Source: CBDTTW01 sp965363675 (lineage in GTDB: Bacteria > Bacteroidota > Rhodothermia > Rhodothermales > DASSAV01). Taken from it: a stretch of 11,032 nucleotides of DNA. This document shows positions 5,253 through 11,032 of this stretch, piece by piece (position 1 is the first letter of the stretch; every line of letters begins with the position of its first letter). The stretch lies in contig CBDTTW010000100.1 of the NCBI GenBank assembly GCA_965363675.1, positions 1 through 11,032 of the forward strand, in the 5' to 3' direction. The position numbers and the translations under genes were made by a program. Under the pieces are notes generated by a model. It worked only from the letters and a program-made list of their open reading frames with translations. It made no database searches and had not been told where the DNA came from.

Positions 5253-5556
5253 TTATGTAAAGCAACTATTTCTAAGGAAGGAACCACCCTGCATAGTACC
5301 GCCCGCGCGGCCCGATGGCCGCATGCCTTTGAAACGAAGCTGTATAAGTCCGCGTGCCCAAACATTTATTTTACAAATCACTATGCACCCCCCTGAAACG
5401 CGCTCCGGGCTTTGCCTCTCGCCGCGGCCGCGCCGCCGGCAGGGGGCGGCGCGGGCCGTGCGGGCAAAAAGGCCCGCTCCGGAGGGCGGCCGAGGCGTTA
5501 TATTGCGCCTGCCTTACCCCTGAAAGGGTTCTAATGAAAGTTTCTTCCTACACAGC
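5253..5556. promoter_or_regulatory. Divergent intergenic region with AT-rich and hairpin-forming parts
   Basis: No convincing gene is seen in these 304 bases. The left part (5253-5390) is the most AT-rich stretch outside the inserted segment, for example CATTTATTTTACAAATCACT at 5363-5382, and should hold the promoter of the minus-strand secreted-protein gene. The right part is GC-rich with two potential hairpins: 5425-5437 with 5445-5458, and GCGGGC (5460-5465) with GCCCGC (5472-5477) around an A-rich loop. These are followed by a TATATTG box. The hairpins precede the likely promoter of the beta-CASP gene and so would not be in its transcript. Confidence 0.45.
5499..5505 (+). promoter_or_regulatory. 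Putative -7 box of the beta-CASP RNase gene
   Basis: TATATTG, the closest of the three TAnnTTG boxes to the Bacteroidota -7 consensus, 51 bp upstream of the ATG at 5557. It sits in the loop of a short dyad, AGGCG (5493-5497) and CGCCT (5506-5510), which could be an operator or coincidence. Confidence 0.4.
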
Positions 5557-6954
5557 ATGCTTTTCCTTCCTCTCGGAGATACCAACGGCATCGGAGCCAG
5601 TTGTCATTACGTTCGTTTCGGCGATACGGGAATCCTGCTAGACGCAGGCGCCGACCCTGAGGAGGACGGCCCGGCCTCGCTGCCGGATCTGGCGCTGCTG
5701 CGGCGCAACCCCGAGTGGTACGTGGACCACGCCGTCGTGACGCACGCCCACCACGACCACATGGGCTCGCTGCCCCACCTGATCCAGAACTTCCCGCACG
5801 CGCTCATCCACATGACCCGGGTGACGCGGCAGTTCGTGGACATCCTGCTGCCGGCCTCGGCCAAGCTCCAGCGCCGCCGCCAGCGCGAAGGCTCCTCGCC
5901 GCACGACCCGCTCTTCAGCGAAGAGGAGCTGGACGTGTTCAGCTACCTCTACCTGACGCACGAACTCGGCGAGCGCTTCGACCTGACCGGCATTCGCGCG
6001 CAGACGGCCGTAAAAGGCTGCTTCTACAACGCCGGGCACGTGCTCGGCGCGGCGGGCGTGCTGATCACCTACGCCGAGGACGGCCAGGAGCGCCGCGTGT
6101 TCTACACCAGCGACACGAACACGCGCCCGCAGATCATCATCCCCGGCGGCGAGTACCCCGAGCCGCCGCTCGACGTGCTCATCCTGGAAAGCACGCTCGC
6201 CGCCGATCCGGAGGCCGAGCTGACCACGCGCCGCACCGAGGAGCAGCGCTTCGGCGAGGCGTTGCAACGCGTGCTCGGGCGCGGCGGCGCGGTGCTGCTG
6301 CCCGTGTTCGCCTTGGGGCGCGCCCAAGAGGTGCTTGCTCTCGTCAACCGGTTCAAGCAGCGCGGCATCATCGACCCCGACACGCCGGTGTACACGGCCG
6401 GCTCGATGCGCTCTATCTCCGACGTATACGACAAAAGCCGCTTCACGACGCCCCGCCTCGACGCCGAGGTGCAGATGTTCGGCATCGAGCAGCGCCGCGT
6501 GCCGCGCAGCCTTTCCGGGCAGGCCGCCGCGCTGGCCGAGCCCGGCATCTTCATCATGAGCAGCGGCATGATGTTCGAGCGGACGGCCTCGAACGCGCTG
6601 GCGCAACTCATGGTCAGCGAGGCCAAGCACGGCATCTTTCTCGTCGGCTATGCCAAGGAAGGCTCGCCCGCCCACCAACTGCTCGAAGCGGCCAAGCTCG
6701 GCCCCGAGACGCCGGTCACGCTCAGCACGGGCGCCGAGGCGCAGCCCCTGCGCTGCGAGGTGGACCGCTTCCGGTTCAGCGGCCACAGCCACCGCCGCGA
6801 CCTCATCGAGATCGTCGAAAAGACGCAGCCGCGCCAGGTGATCCTCGTCCACGGCGAAGACGAGGCGCGCCACTGGATGGCCGAGAACATCCGGTTCTTC
6901 TACCCCGACATCGAGGTGCACGTGCCCGACTACGGGACGCCGCTCACTATTTGA
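5557..6954 (+). CDS. Beta-CASP metallo-beta-lactamase ribonuclease (CPSF73-like)
   Basis: A 465-residue RNA-processing nuclease of the beta-CASP group, with all expected motifs. These are HAHHDH (His63, His65, Asp67, His68), His161 in NAGHVLGAAGV and Asp186 in FYTSDTNTRP. The beta-CASP motif A acid is Glu211 in LILESTLA, motif B His410 in FSGHSHRRDL and motif C His432 in ILVHGEDE. The beta-CASP insert (about residues 205-390) contains LLPVFALGRAQEV and IMSSGMMFERTAS. The family cleaves or trims RNA with two Zn ions, in the cytoplasm. It is shorter than RNase J (about 550 residues) and lacks its C-terminal domain, resembling bacterial CPSF73-like proteins. ATG at 5557 is the first in-frame start after the stop at 5521-5523 and gives a plausible MLFLPLGDTNGIGAS beginning. 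However, a better-looking ATG with AAAGGG ahead lies out of frame at 5534. Confidence 0.9.
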   Translation: MLFLPLGDTNGIGASCHYVRFGDTGILLDAGADPEEDGPASLPDLALLRRNPEWYVDHAVVTHAHHDHMGSLPHLIQNFPHALIHMTRVTRQFVDILLPASAKLQRRRQREGSSPHDPLFSEEELDVFSYLYLTHELGERFDLTGIRAQTAVKGCFYNAGHVLGAAGVLITYAEDGQERRVFYTSDTNTRPQIIIPGGEYPEPPLDVLILESTLAADPEAELTTRRTEEQRFGEALQRVLGRGGAVLLPVFALGRAQEVLALVNRFKQRGIIDPDTPVYTAGSMRSISDVYDKSRFTTPRLDAEVQMFGIEQRRVPRSLSGQAAALAEPGIFIMSSGMMFERTASNALAQLMVSEAKHGIFLVGYAKEGSPAHQLLEAAKLGPETPVTLSTGAEAQPLRCEVDRFRFSGHSHRRDLIEIVEKTQPRQVILVHGEDEARHWMAENIRFFYPDIEVHVPDYGTPLTI

Positions 6955-6972
6955 GCCGCCCGCGCCGGTGCG

Positions 6973-6979
6973 TATATAG
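6973..6979 (+). promoter_or_regulatory. Putative -7 box upstream of the FAD/Fe-S dehydrogenase
   Basis: TATATAG in an otherwise GC-rich gap, 56 bp before the ATG at 7036. If used, the hairpin at 6993-7021 would lie in the 5' leader. No -33 partner is apparent. Confidence 0.3.
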
Positions 6980-6992
6980 TAGGGTCCCTGCG

Positions 6993-7021
6993 GCGGCCCG
7001 GCCCCTTTCCGGCCGGGCCGC
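6993..7021 (+). terminator. GC hairpin between the RNase and dehydrogenase genes
   Basis: An 11-bp perfect stem, GCGGCCCGGCC (6993-7003) with GGCCGGGCCGC (7011-7021), has loop CCTTTCC and is followed by TCTTCGTTT. It lies 39 bp after the RNase stop and ends 14 bp before the next ATG. An intrinsic terminator for the RNase gene is likely, although the T-tract is interrupted. It could also act as an attenuator for the gene downstream. Confidence 0.6.
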
Positions 7022-7035
7022 TCTTCGTTTCCCGC

Positions 7036-9933
7036 ATGCGCCGCCCCCCGATGCCCGCCTACTCCGACGCCCTCCTGGCCGACTTCACGGCCGAACTCCG
7101 GCCGCGCCTCCAGGGCGAGGTGCGCGCCGACCCCATGACGCGCGCGCTCTACGCCACCGACGCGAGCATGTACCAGGTCATGCCCGCCGCCGTCGTGCTG
7201 CCGCGCAGCGCCGAGGACGTACAGGCCGCCCTGGAAGCCGCCCGGCGCTTCCGGATGCCCGTCCTGCCGCGCGGCGGCGGCTCGGGTCTGGCCGGGCAGG
7301 CCGTCGGGGCCGGCGTCGTCATCGACTTTTCGCGGCATCTCAACCAGGTGCTCGCGCTCGACCTGGAAGCCCGGACCGCGCAGGTGCAGCCGGGCCTCGT
7401 GCTCGACGTGCTCTCGGCGGCGCTCAGCACGCACGGCCTCATGGTCGGCCCCGACCCGGCGAGCAGCAACCGCGCCACGCTCGGCGGCATGATGGCCAAC
7501 AACGCCACGGGCACGCACTCGATCCTCTACGGCAACGTCATCAACCACATCCGCGAGGCGAACGTGCTGCTCGCCGACGGCTCGGCGGCCCGCCTGGCCC
7601 CGCTCCGCCCGGCCGACCTGGAGGCGCGCGGGCGCGGCCCCGCCCTGGAGCACGCCGTCTACCGGATGCTGGCCCGCCTGCGCGCCGAGCATGCCGACGT
7701 GATCCGGCGCGACACGCCCCGACATTGGCGCCGCAACAGCGGCTACCGCCTGGAGTACGCCCTGGAGGAAACGGTCAACCCGGCGCAACTGCTCTGCGGC
7801 AGCGAAGGCACGCTCGGCGTCATCACGGACCTGACGATCGGCCTCGTGCCGCAGCCCCGCCGGACGGCGCTCGGGGTGGCGCACTTCCGCACCCGCCGCG
7901 AGTCGCTGCTGGCGGTGACGGACATGCTGGAGACGCGCCCCTCGGCCATCGAACTGCTCGACGGGCACGCCCTGCGCATGGCGCGCCTCGCCCCGGCCTT
8001 CGCCCGGATGATGGGCTTCGTGCAGGGCGAACCCGAAGCCTTGCTCATCACGGAGTACTACGGCGACACGGAAGCCGAACTCCGCGCCCGCCTCGACGAC
8101 CTGGAACGCGTGCTCACGGCCAAAGGGCACGGTTACGCCCTCGTGCGCGCCCTCGCCCCGCCCGAGATCAAGAACGTCTGGAACGTGCGCAAGGAAGGGC
8201 TCGGGCTCATCATGAGCGTCAAGGGCGACTGCAAGCCCCTCGCCTTCATCGAGGATGCCAGCGTGCCCGTCGAACACCTCGCCGACTACATCGACGCGCT
8301 CGTGGATATGCTGGAGCGCACGGGCACGCCCGTCGCCATGTACGCCCACGCCTCCGCCGGCACCCTGCACGTCCGCCCTTTCATCAACACGAAGGACGCC
8401 GCCGACGTGGCAAAGATGCGCGACATCGCCGCCGGCTCGATGGAGCTGGTGCGCCGCTACGGCGGGGCCGTCTCCTCGGAGCACGGCGACGGCCTCGCGC
8501 GGAGCTGGCTCAACGAAGCCTTGCTCGGGCCGGAGCTGTACCGGCTGCACCGGGAGGTCAAGGCGACCTTTGACCCCGACCACCTGCTCAACCCGGGCAA
8601 GATCGTCGATGCGCCGCCCATGACCGAGCAGCTTCGGATGGGGCCGGGCTACGCGGTGCAGCCCGTCGCCCTGGCGATGGACTGGTCGGAGCATGGCGGC
8701 TTCGCGGCCGCCGTCGAGCTGTGCAACGGCAACGGCGCCTGCCGCAAAACGCAGAGCGGCACGATGTGCCCCAGCTACATGGTCACCCGCGAGGAGGAGC
8801 ACTCGACGCGCGGCCGCGCCAACGCCCTGCGCGCCGCCCTCTCCGGCGCGCTGCCCCCCGGCGCCCTCACCGACGCGCGCATGTTCGAGGTCATGGCGCT
8901 GTGCGTGCAGTGCAAAGGCTGCAAAACCGAGTGCCCCTCGAACGTGGACCTCTCGCGGATCAAGTCCGAGTGGCTCGACAAGTACTGGAAGGCCCACCCG
9001 ATGCCTGCCCGGACGCGCCTGTTCGCTTACATGGCGGCGCTGGCCCGCACGGCGCCGCCCCGGCTCTCGGCCGCCTCGAACTGGTTCACCCGCCGGGGCG
9101 CCGTGCGCGGGGCGCTTCAGCGCACGCTCGGCATCAGCGCGCGCCGCACCCTGCCGGCCTTCGCGCCGGTTCCGTTCACGGACTGGTTCGCCGCCCGCTC
9201 GTGGCCCGAAGGCGCGCGCACGGTCGTCCTCTTCGCCGATACGTTCAACAACTACAACAAGCCCGAGACGGCCCAGGCCGCCGCCGAGTTCTTCCACCGC
9301 ACCGGCCACACGGTGCTCGTCCCCTCGGCGCGCGCCTGCTGCGGGCGCACATTCATCTCGAAGGGGCTGCTCGCCGAGGCGCGGCGCACGCTCGCCGAGG
9401 CGCTAGGGCTGCTCTACCCCTATGCCGAGCAAGGGCTGCCGATTGTCGGGCTGGAGCCCTCGTGCATCCTCACCTTCCGCGACGAGCTGGCGGCCTTCTT
9501 CCCCGGCGACCCACGCGCCGCGCGCCTGGCCGCCGCTACGTTCACGTTCGAGGAGTACGTCGCCCGCGAGGAGGTGTTCGCGGGCCTCCGCTGGAAGCCT
9601 GCCCCCCCGGACGTGCTGCTGCACGGGCACTGCCACCAGAAAGCGCTCGTCGGGACGGGCCCGGCCGAGCGGGCGCTGGCCCTGCCCGGCGGCAACGTGG
9701 CCGTCGTAGATGCAGGGTGCTGCGGCATGGCCGGCGCCTTCGGCTACGAGGCCGAGCACTACGACGTTTCCATTGCGATGGCCGAGCACCGCCTGGCCCC
9801 CGCCGTGCGCGCCGCCGACGCCCGCACGGTCATCGCGGCGGCGGGCTTTTCGTGCCGCAGCCAGATCGCCGACACGACGGGCCGCACGGCGCTGCACCCC
9901 GCCGAAATCCTGCTCGGCGCGCTCGCCGAATAA
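7036..9933 (+). CDS. FAD-linked / Fe-S fusion dehydrogenase (YdiJ/GlcD-GlpC type 2-hydroxyacid oxidase)
   Basis: A 965-residue fusion of an FAD-binding oxidase with an Fe-S, cysteine-rich subunit. The first half has the FAD_binding_4 (PCMH-type) motifs RGGGSGLAGQ (about residues 79-88) and PASSNRATLGGMMANNATGT (141-160), then a FAD-oxidase C domain ending in SSEHGDGLARSW (His483). The second half has CNGNGACRKTQSGTMCPSYM (Cys563, 569, 578) and LCVQCKGCKTECPS (Cys623, 626, 629, 633) for Fe-S clusters. Two CCG-type modules follow: CCGRTF (Cys768-769) with EPSCILTF, and HGHCHQKA with AGCCGMAGAFG (Cys895-896). Proteins with this layout oxidise D-2-hydroxyacids (D-lactate, glycolate, D-2-hydroxyglutarate) and pass electrons to a quinone or other carrier at the membrane; the substrate here cannot be read. 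ATG at 7036 or the in-frame ATG at 7051 could be the start; no Shine-Dalgarno decides. All domains are intact. Confidence 0.92.
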   Translation: MRRPPMPAYSDALLADFTAELRPRLQGEVRADPMTRALYATDASMYQVMPAAVVLPRSAEDVQAALEAARRFRMPVLPRGGGSGLAGQAVGAGVVIDFSRHLNQVLALDLEARTAQVQPGLVLDVLSAALSTHGLMVGPDPASSNRATLGGMMANNATGTHSILYGNVINHIREANVLLADGSAARLAPLRPADLEARGRGPALEHAVYRMLARLRAEHADVIRRDTPRHWRRNSGYRLEYALEETVNPAQLLCGSEGTLGVITDLTIGLVPQPRRTALGVAHFRTRRESLLAVTDMLETRPSAIELLDGHALRMARLAPAFARMMGFVQGEPEALLITEYYGDTEAELRARLDDLERVLTAKGHGYALVRALAPPEIKNVWNVRKEGLGLIMSVKGDCKPLAFIEDASVPVEHLADYIDALVDMLERTGTPVAMYAHASAGTLHVRPFINTKDAADVAKMRDIAAGSMELVRRYGGAVSSEHGDGLARSWLNEALLGPELYRLHREVKATFDPDHLLNPGKIVDAPPMTEQLRMGPGYAVQPVALAMDWSEHGGFAAAVELCNGNGACRKTQSGTMCPSYMVTREEEHSTRGRANALRAALSGALPPGALTDARMFEVMALCVQCKGCKTECPSNVDLSRIKSEWLDKYWKAHPMPARTRLFAYMAALARTAPPRLSAASNWFTRRGAVRGALQRTLGISARRTLPAFAPVPFTDWFAARSWPEGARTVVLFADTFNNYNKPETAQAAAEFFHRTGHTVLVPSARACCGRTFISKGLLAEARRTLAEALGLLYPYAEQGLPIVGLEPSCILTFRDELAAFFPGDPRAARLAAATFTFEEYVAREEVFAGLRWKPAPPDVLLHGHCHQKALVGTGPAERALALPGGNVAVVDAGCCGMAGAFGYEAEHYDVSIAMAEHRLAPAVRAADARTVIAAAGFSCRSQIADTTGRTALHPAEILLGALAE

Positions 9934-9936
9934 GCG

Positions 9937-11032
9937 TCAGGGGGCCGTCCAGACGTTGTTCTGCCGGTCGGTGTCGGGGAAGAAGCCCTCCGGGTCGATC
10001 TCGACGCGCACGACCGGCGCGGGCGTACGCAGGCGCAGGGTCGCCGCAGCCTCGCCGTGCAGCCACCGCTCGACGGGGATCTCGTGGCGCTCGACGGCGC
10101 CGTTCTCCAGCGTCACGACGAGGCGCGCGGGCATGGGGGCCTGCCCGAGGTTCGCCACCTCGATAGCCGTGGCGTCGCCCTCGCGCGCGACCTGCGTCAC
10201 CGCCTGGTCGAGCGTCCAGGTGCGGAAGTACCAGGCGTCCCAGAACCAGTCCAGGTCCTTGCCGGCGGCCTGCTCGAAGGCGTTGAAGAAGTCGTACGGG
10301 TACGGATGCTTGTAGGCCCACGCGCGGATGAAGCCCTGGTAGCCCGCGCGGAACGCTTCTTCGCCGAGGAGGCCGCGCAGGGCCGTCAGGAGCGAGGCCG
10401 GCTTCGGGTACGAAGCAATCTGGTAGGCGAAGGGCGTGTAGTGGAAGTTCGACCACCGCATGATCTCGCCTTCGAGGCCGCGCGCCGCCGCCAGCAGATA
10501 CGTCTCCTGGTCGTCGCGCTCGGGGCGGCTGCCGGGCGTGCGCCGCCGCCGCAGCGCGTTCTCGACGAACGACGTGGCGCCCTCGTCGAGCCAGCTATAG
10601 CGCCGCTCGTCGGTCCCGACGATCATCGGAATCCACATGTGGCCCAGCTCGTGCGCCGTCAGGCCGAAAAGTCCTTCGGCGCTGCTGTTGTAGGCCCCCA
10701 TGAGCGTCATCATGGGATATTCCATGCCGCCGCCGATGATGCCGTCGCCCTCGACGAGCGTCATGTGCGGCCACGGATACGGGAAGCCGGTCACGTCCGA
10801 GAGCGCCGCGATGGCCTCCCGGCCGAAGGCAGCGGCCTGGGGCCAGTGGACGGCCGAGGGGCGGTAGAGGGCGTAGACCGTGGCGTAGTCCGTGCGCCCG
10901 TCGCCGTCGCGGTCGCCGACGGGCGTACGCATGCCGTCCCAGAGCGAGGCGCGCGTGGCCGAGAACGCAGCGTCGCGGACGTTCTCGGCGCGGAACCGCC
11001 ACACGAGGGGATCGCCGGCGGTCGTGGGGCGG
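9937..11032 (-). CDS. M1-family zinc metallopeptidase, C-terminal part
   Basis: The last 364 codons of a gluzincin aminopeptidase; the frame is open to the right edge, so the N-terminal domain lies outside and the GTG at 11004 is internal. The visible part starts VWRFRAENVRDAAFSA, a typical M1 strand. It contains GGGMEYPMMT (the GAMEN-like exopeptidase loop, as GGMEYP in this branch) and HELGHMWIP with WLDEG 18 residues on, the HExxH-x18-E zinc site (His127, Glu128, His131 and Glu150 counted from the first visible codon). A helical domain and a short beta-rich tail (LRLRTPAPVVRVEIDPEGFF) follow. An Asp/Gly-rich loop, DRDGDGRTD, resembles a calcium-binding loop. Such Bacteroidota proteins are often secreted or periplasmic peptidases, but the signal region is not visible. 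It converges on the dehydrogenase gene, with three bases between the stops. Confidence 0.92.
   Translation of the reverse strand, partial: RPTTAGDPLVWRFRAENVRDAAFSATRASLWDGMRTPVGDRDGDGRTDYATVYALYRPSAVHWPQAAAFGREAIAALSDVTGFPYPWPHMTLVEGDGIIGGGMEYPMMTLMGAYNSSAEGLFGLTAHELGHMWIPMIVGTDERRYSWLDEGATSFVENALRRRRTPGSRPERDDQETYLLAAARGLEGEIMRWSNFHYTPFAYQIASYPKPASLLTALRGLLGEEAFRAGYQGFIRAWAYKHPYPYDFFNAFEQAAGKDLDWFWDAWYFRTWTLDQAVTQVAREGDATAIEVANLGQAPMPARLVVTLENGAVERHEIPVERWLHGEAAATLRLRTPAPVVRVEIDPEGFFPDTDRQNNVWTAP

Noticed and set aside
5290..5387. Inverted pair TGCATAGT (5290-5297) and ACTATGCA (5380-5387)
   Set aside because: Only 8 bp long, 82 bp apart, with no extension of homology; could be chance.
5323..5523. 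Possible small coding frames in the divergent intergenic region
   Set aside because: Translations are Arg/Pro/Ala-rich, lack ribosome sites and domains, and span hairpins and the likely promoter.
5715..8573. Long plus-strand open frame (about 950 codons) in another frame over the same genes
   Set aside because: The translation is Arg/Pro/Ala-rich low complexity; it overlaps recognisable enzymes out of frame.
5638..9309. Very long minus-strand open frame (over 1200 codons) opposite the RNase and dehydrogenase genes
   Set aside because: It runs antisense through two genes with full sets of catalytic motifs, across their intergenic hairpin, and its translation is low-complexity Arg/Gly/Ala/Val/His without any domain. 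It is a GC-rich codon-bias shadow.

Overview
The window is a dense, GC-rich bacterial chromosome segment. The best fit is a high-GC member of the Bacteroidota/Rhodothermota group (a Rhodothermales-type bacterium), inferred from three things. It carries the alternative Bacteroidota-type GlmU-like sugar nucleotidyltransferase. Start codons mostly lack Shine-Dalgarno sequences. TAnnTTG motifs resembling the Bacteroidota -7 box precede three genes. Taxonomy is inference; no rRNA or other marker is present.

Layout, left to right. (1) The 3' end of a SpoIIE/RsbU-type PP2C phosphatase (+) runs in from outside and converges on a GlmU-like nucleotidyl/acetyltransferase (-); their stop codons overlap in one CTAG. 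(2) A divergent promoter region leads to a small transaldolase (+) whose catalytic residues are of transaldolase rather than fructose-6-phosphate aldolase type. (3) A lower-GC segment of about 0.9 kb carries a PIN-domain toxin-like gene overlapping a small putative antitoxin gene. It is bracketed by a perfect 81-bp direct repeat (2649-2729 and 3638-3718). The right copy is the 3' end of the next gene, a NAPE-PLD-like metallo-beta-lactamase-fold hydrolase (-). The left copy is an orphan 3' fragment whose stop codon still overlaps the transaldolase stop. (4) Two minus-strand genes follow, the hydrolase and a secreted protein of unknown function, separated by a strong hairpin. (5) A divergent AT-rich/GC-hairpin region of about 300 bp leads to a beta-CASP metallo-beta-lactamase RNase (+). 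(6) After a GC hairpin comes a 965-residue FAD/Fe-S fusion dehydrogenase (+). (7) This converges, 3 bp apart, on an M1 metallopeptidase (-) that runs off the right edge.

The genes are mainly housekeeping or metabolic and do not form one pathway. The notable feature is the PIN/antitoxin cassette: it appears to have been inserted at the 3' end of the hydrolase gene, with duplication of 27 codons so that the hydrolase stayed intact. I see no integrase, transposase, CRISPR array, rRNA or tRNA. No clear novel multi-gene system is visible; the insertion scar is the best lead.
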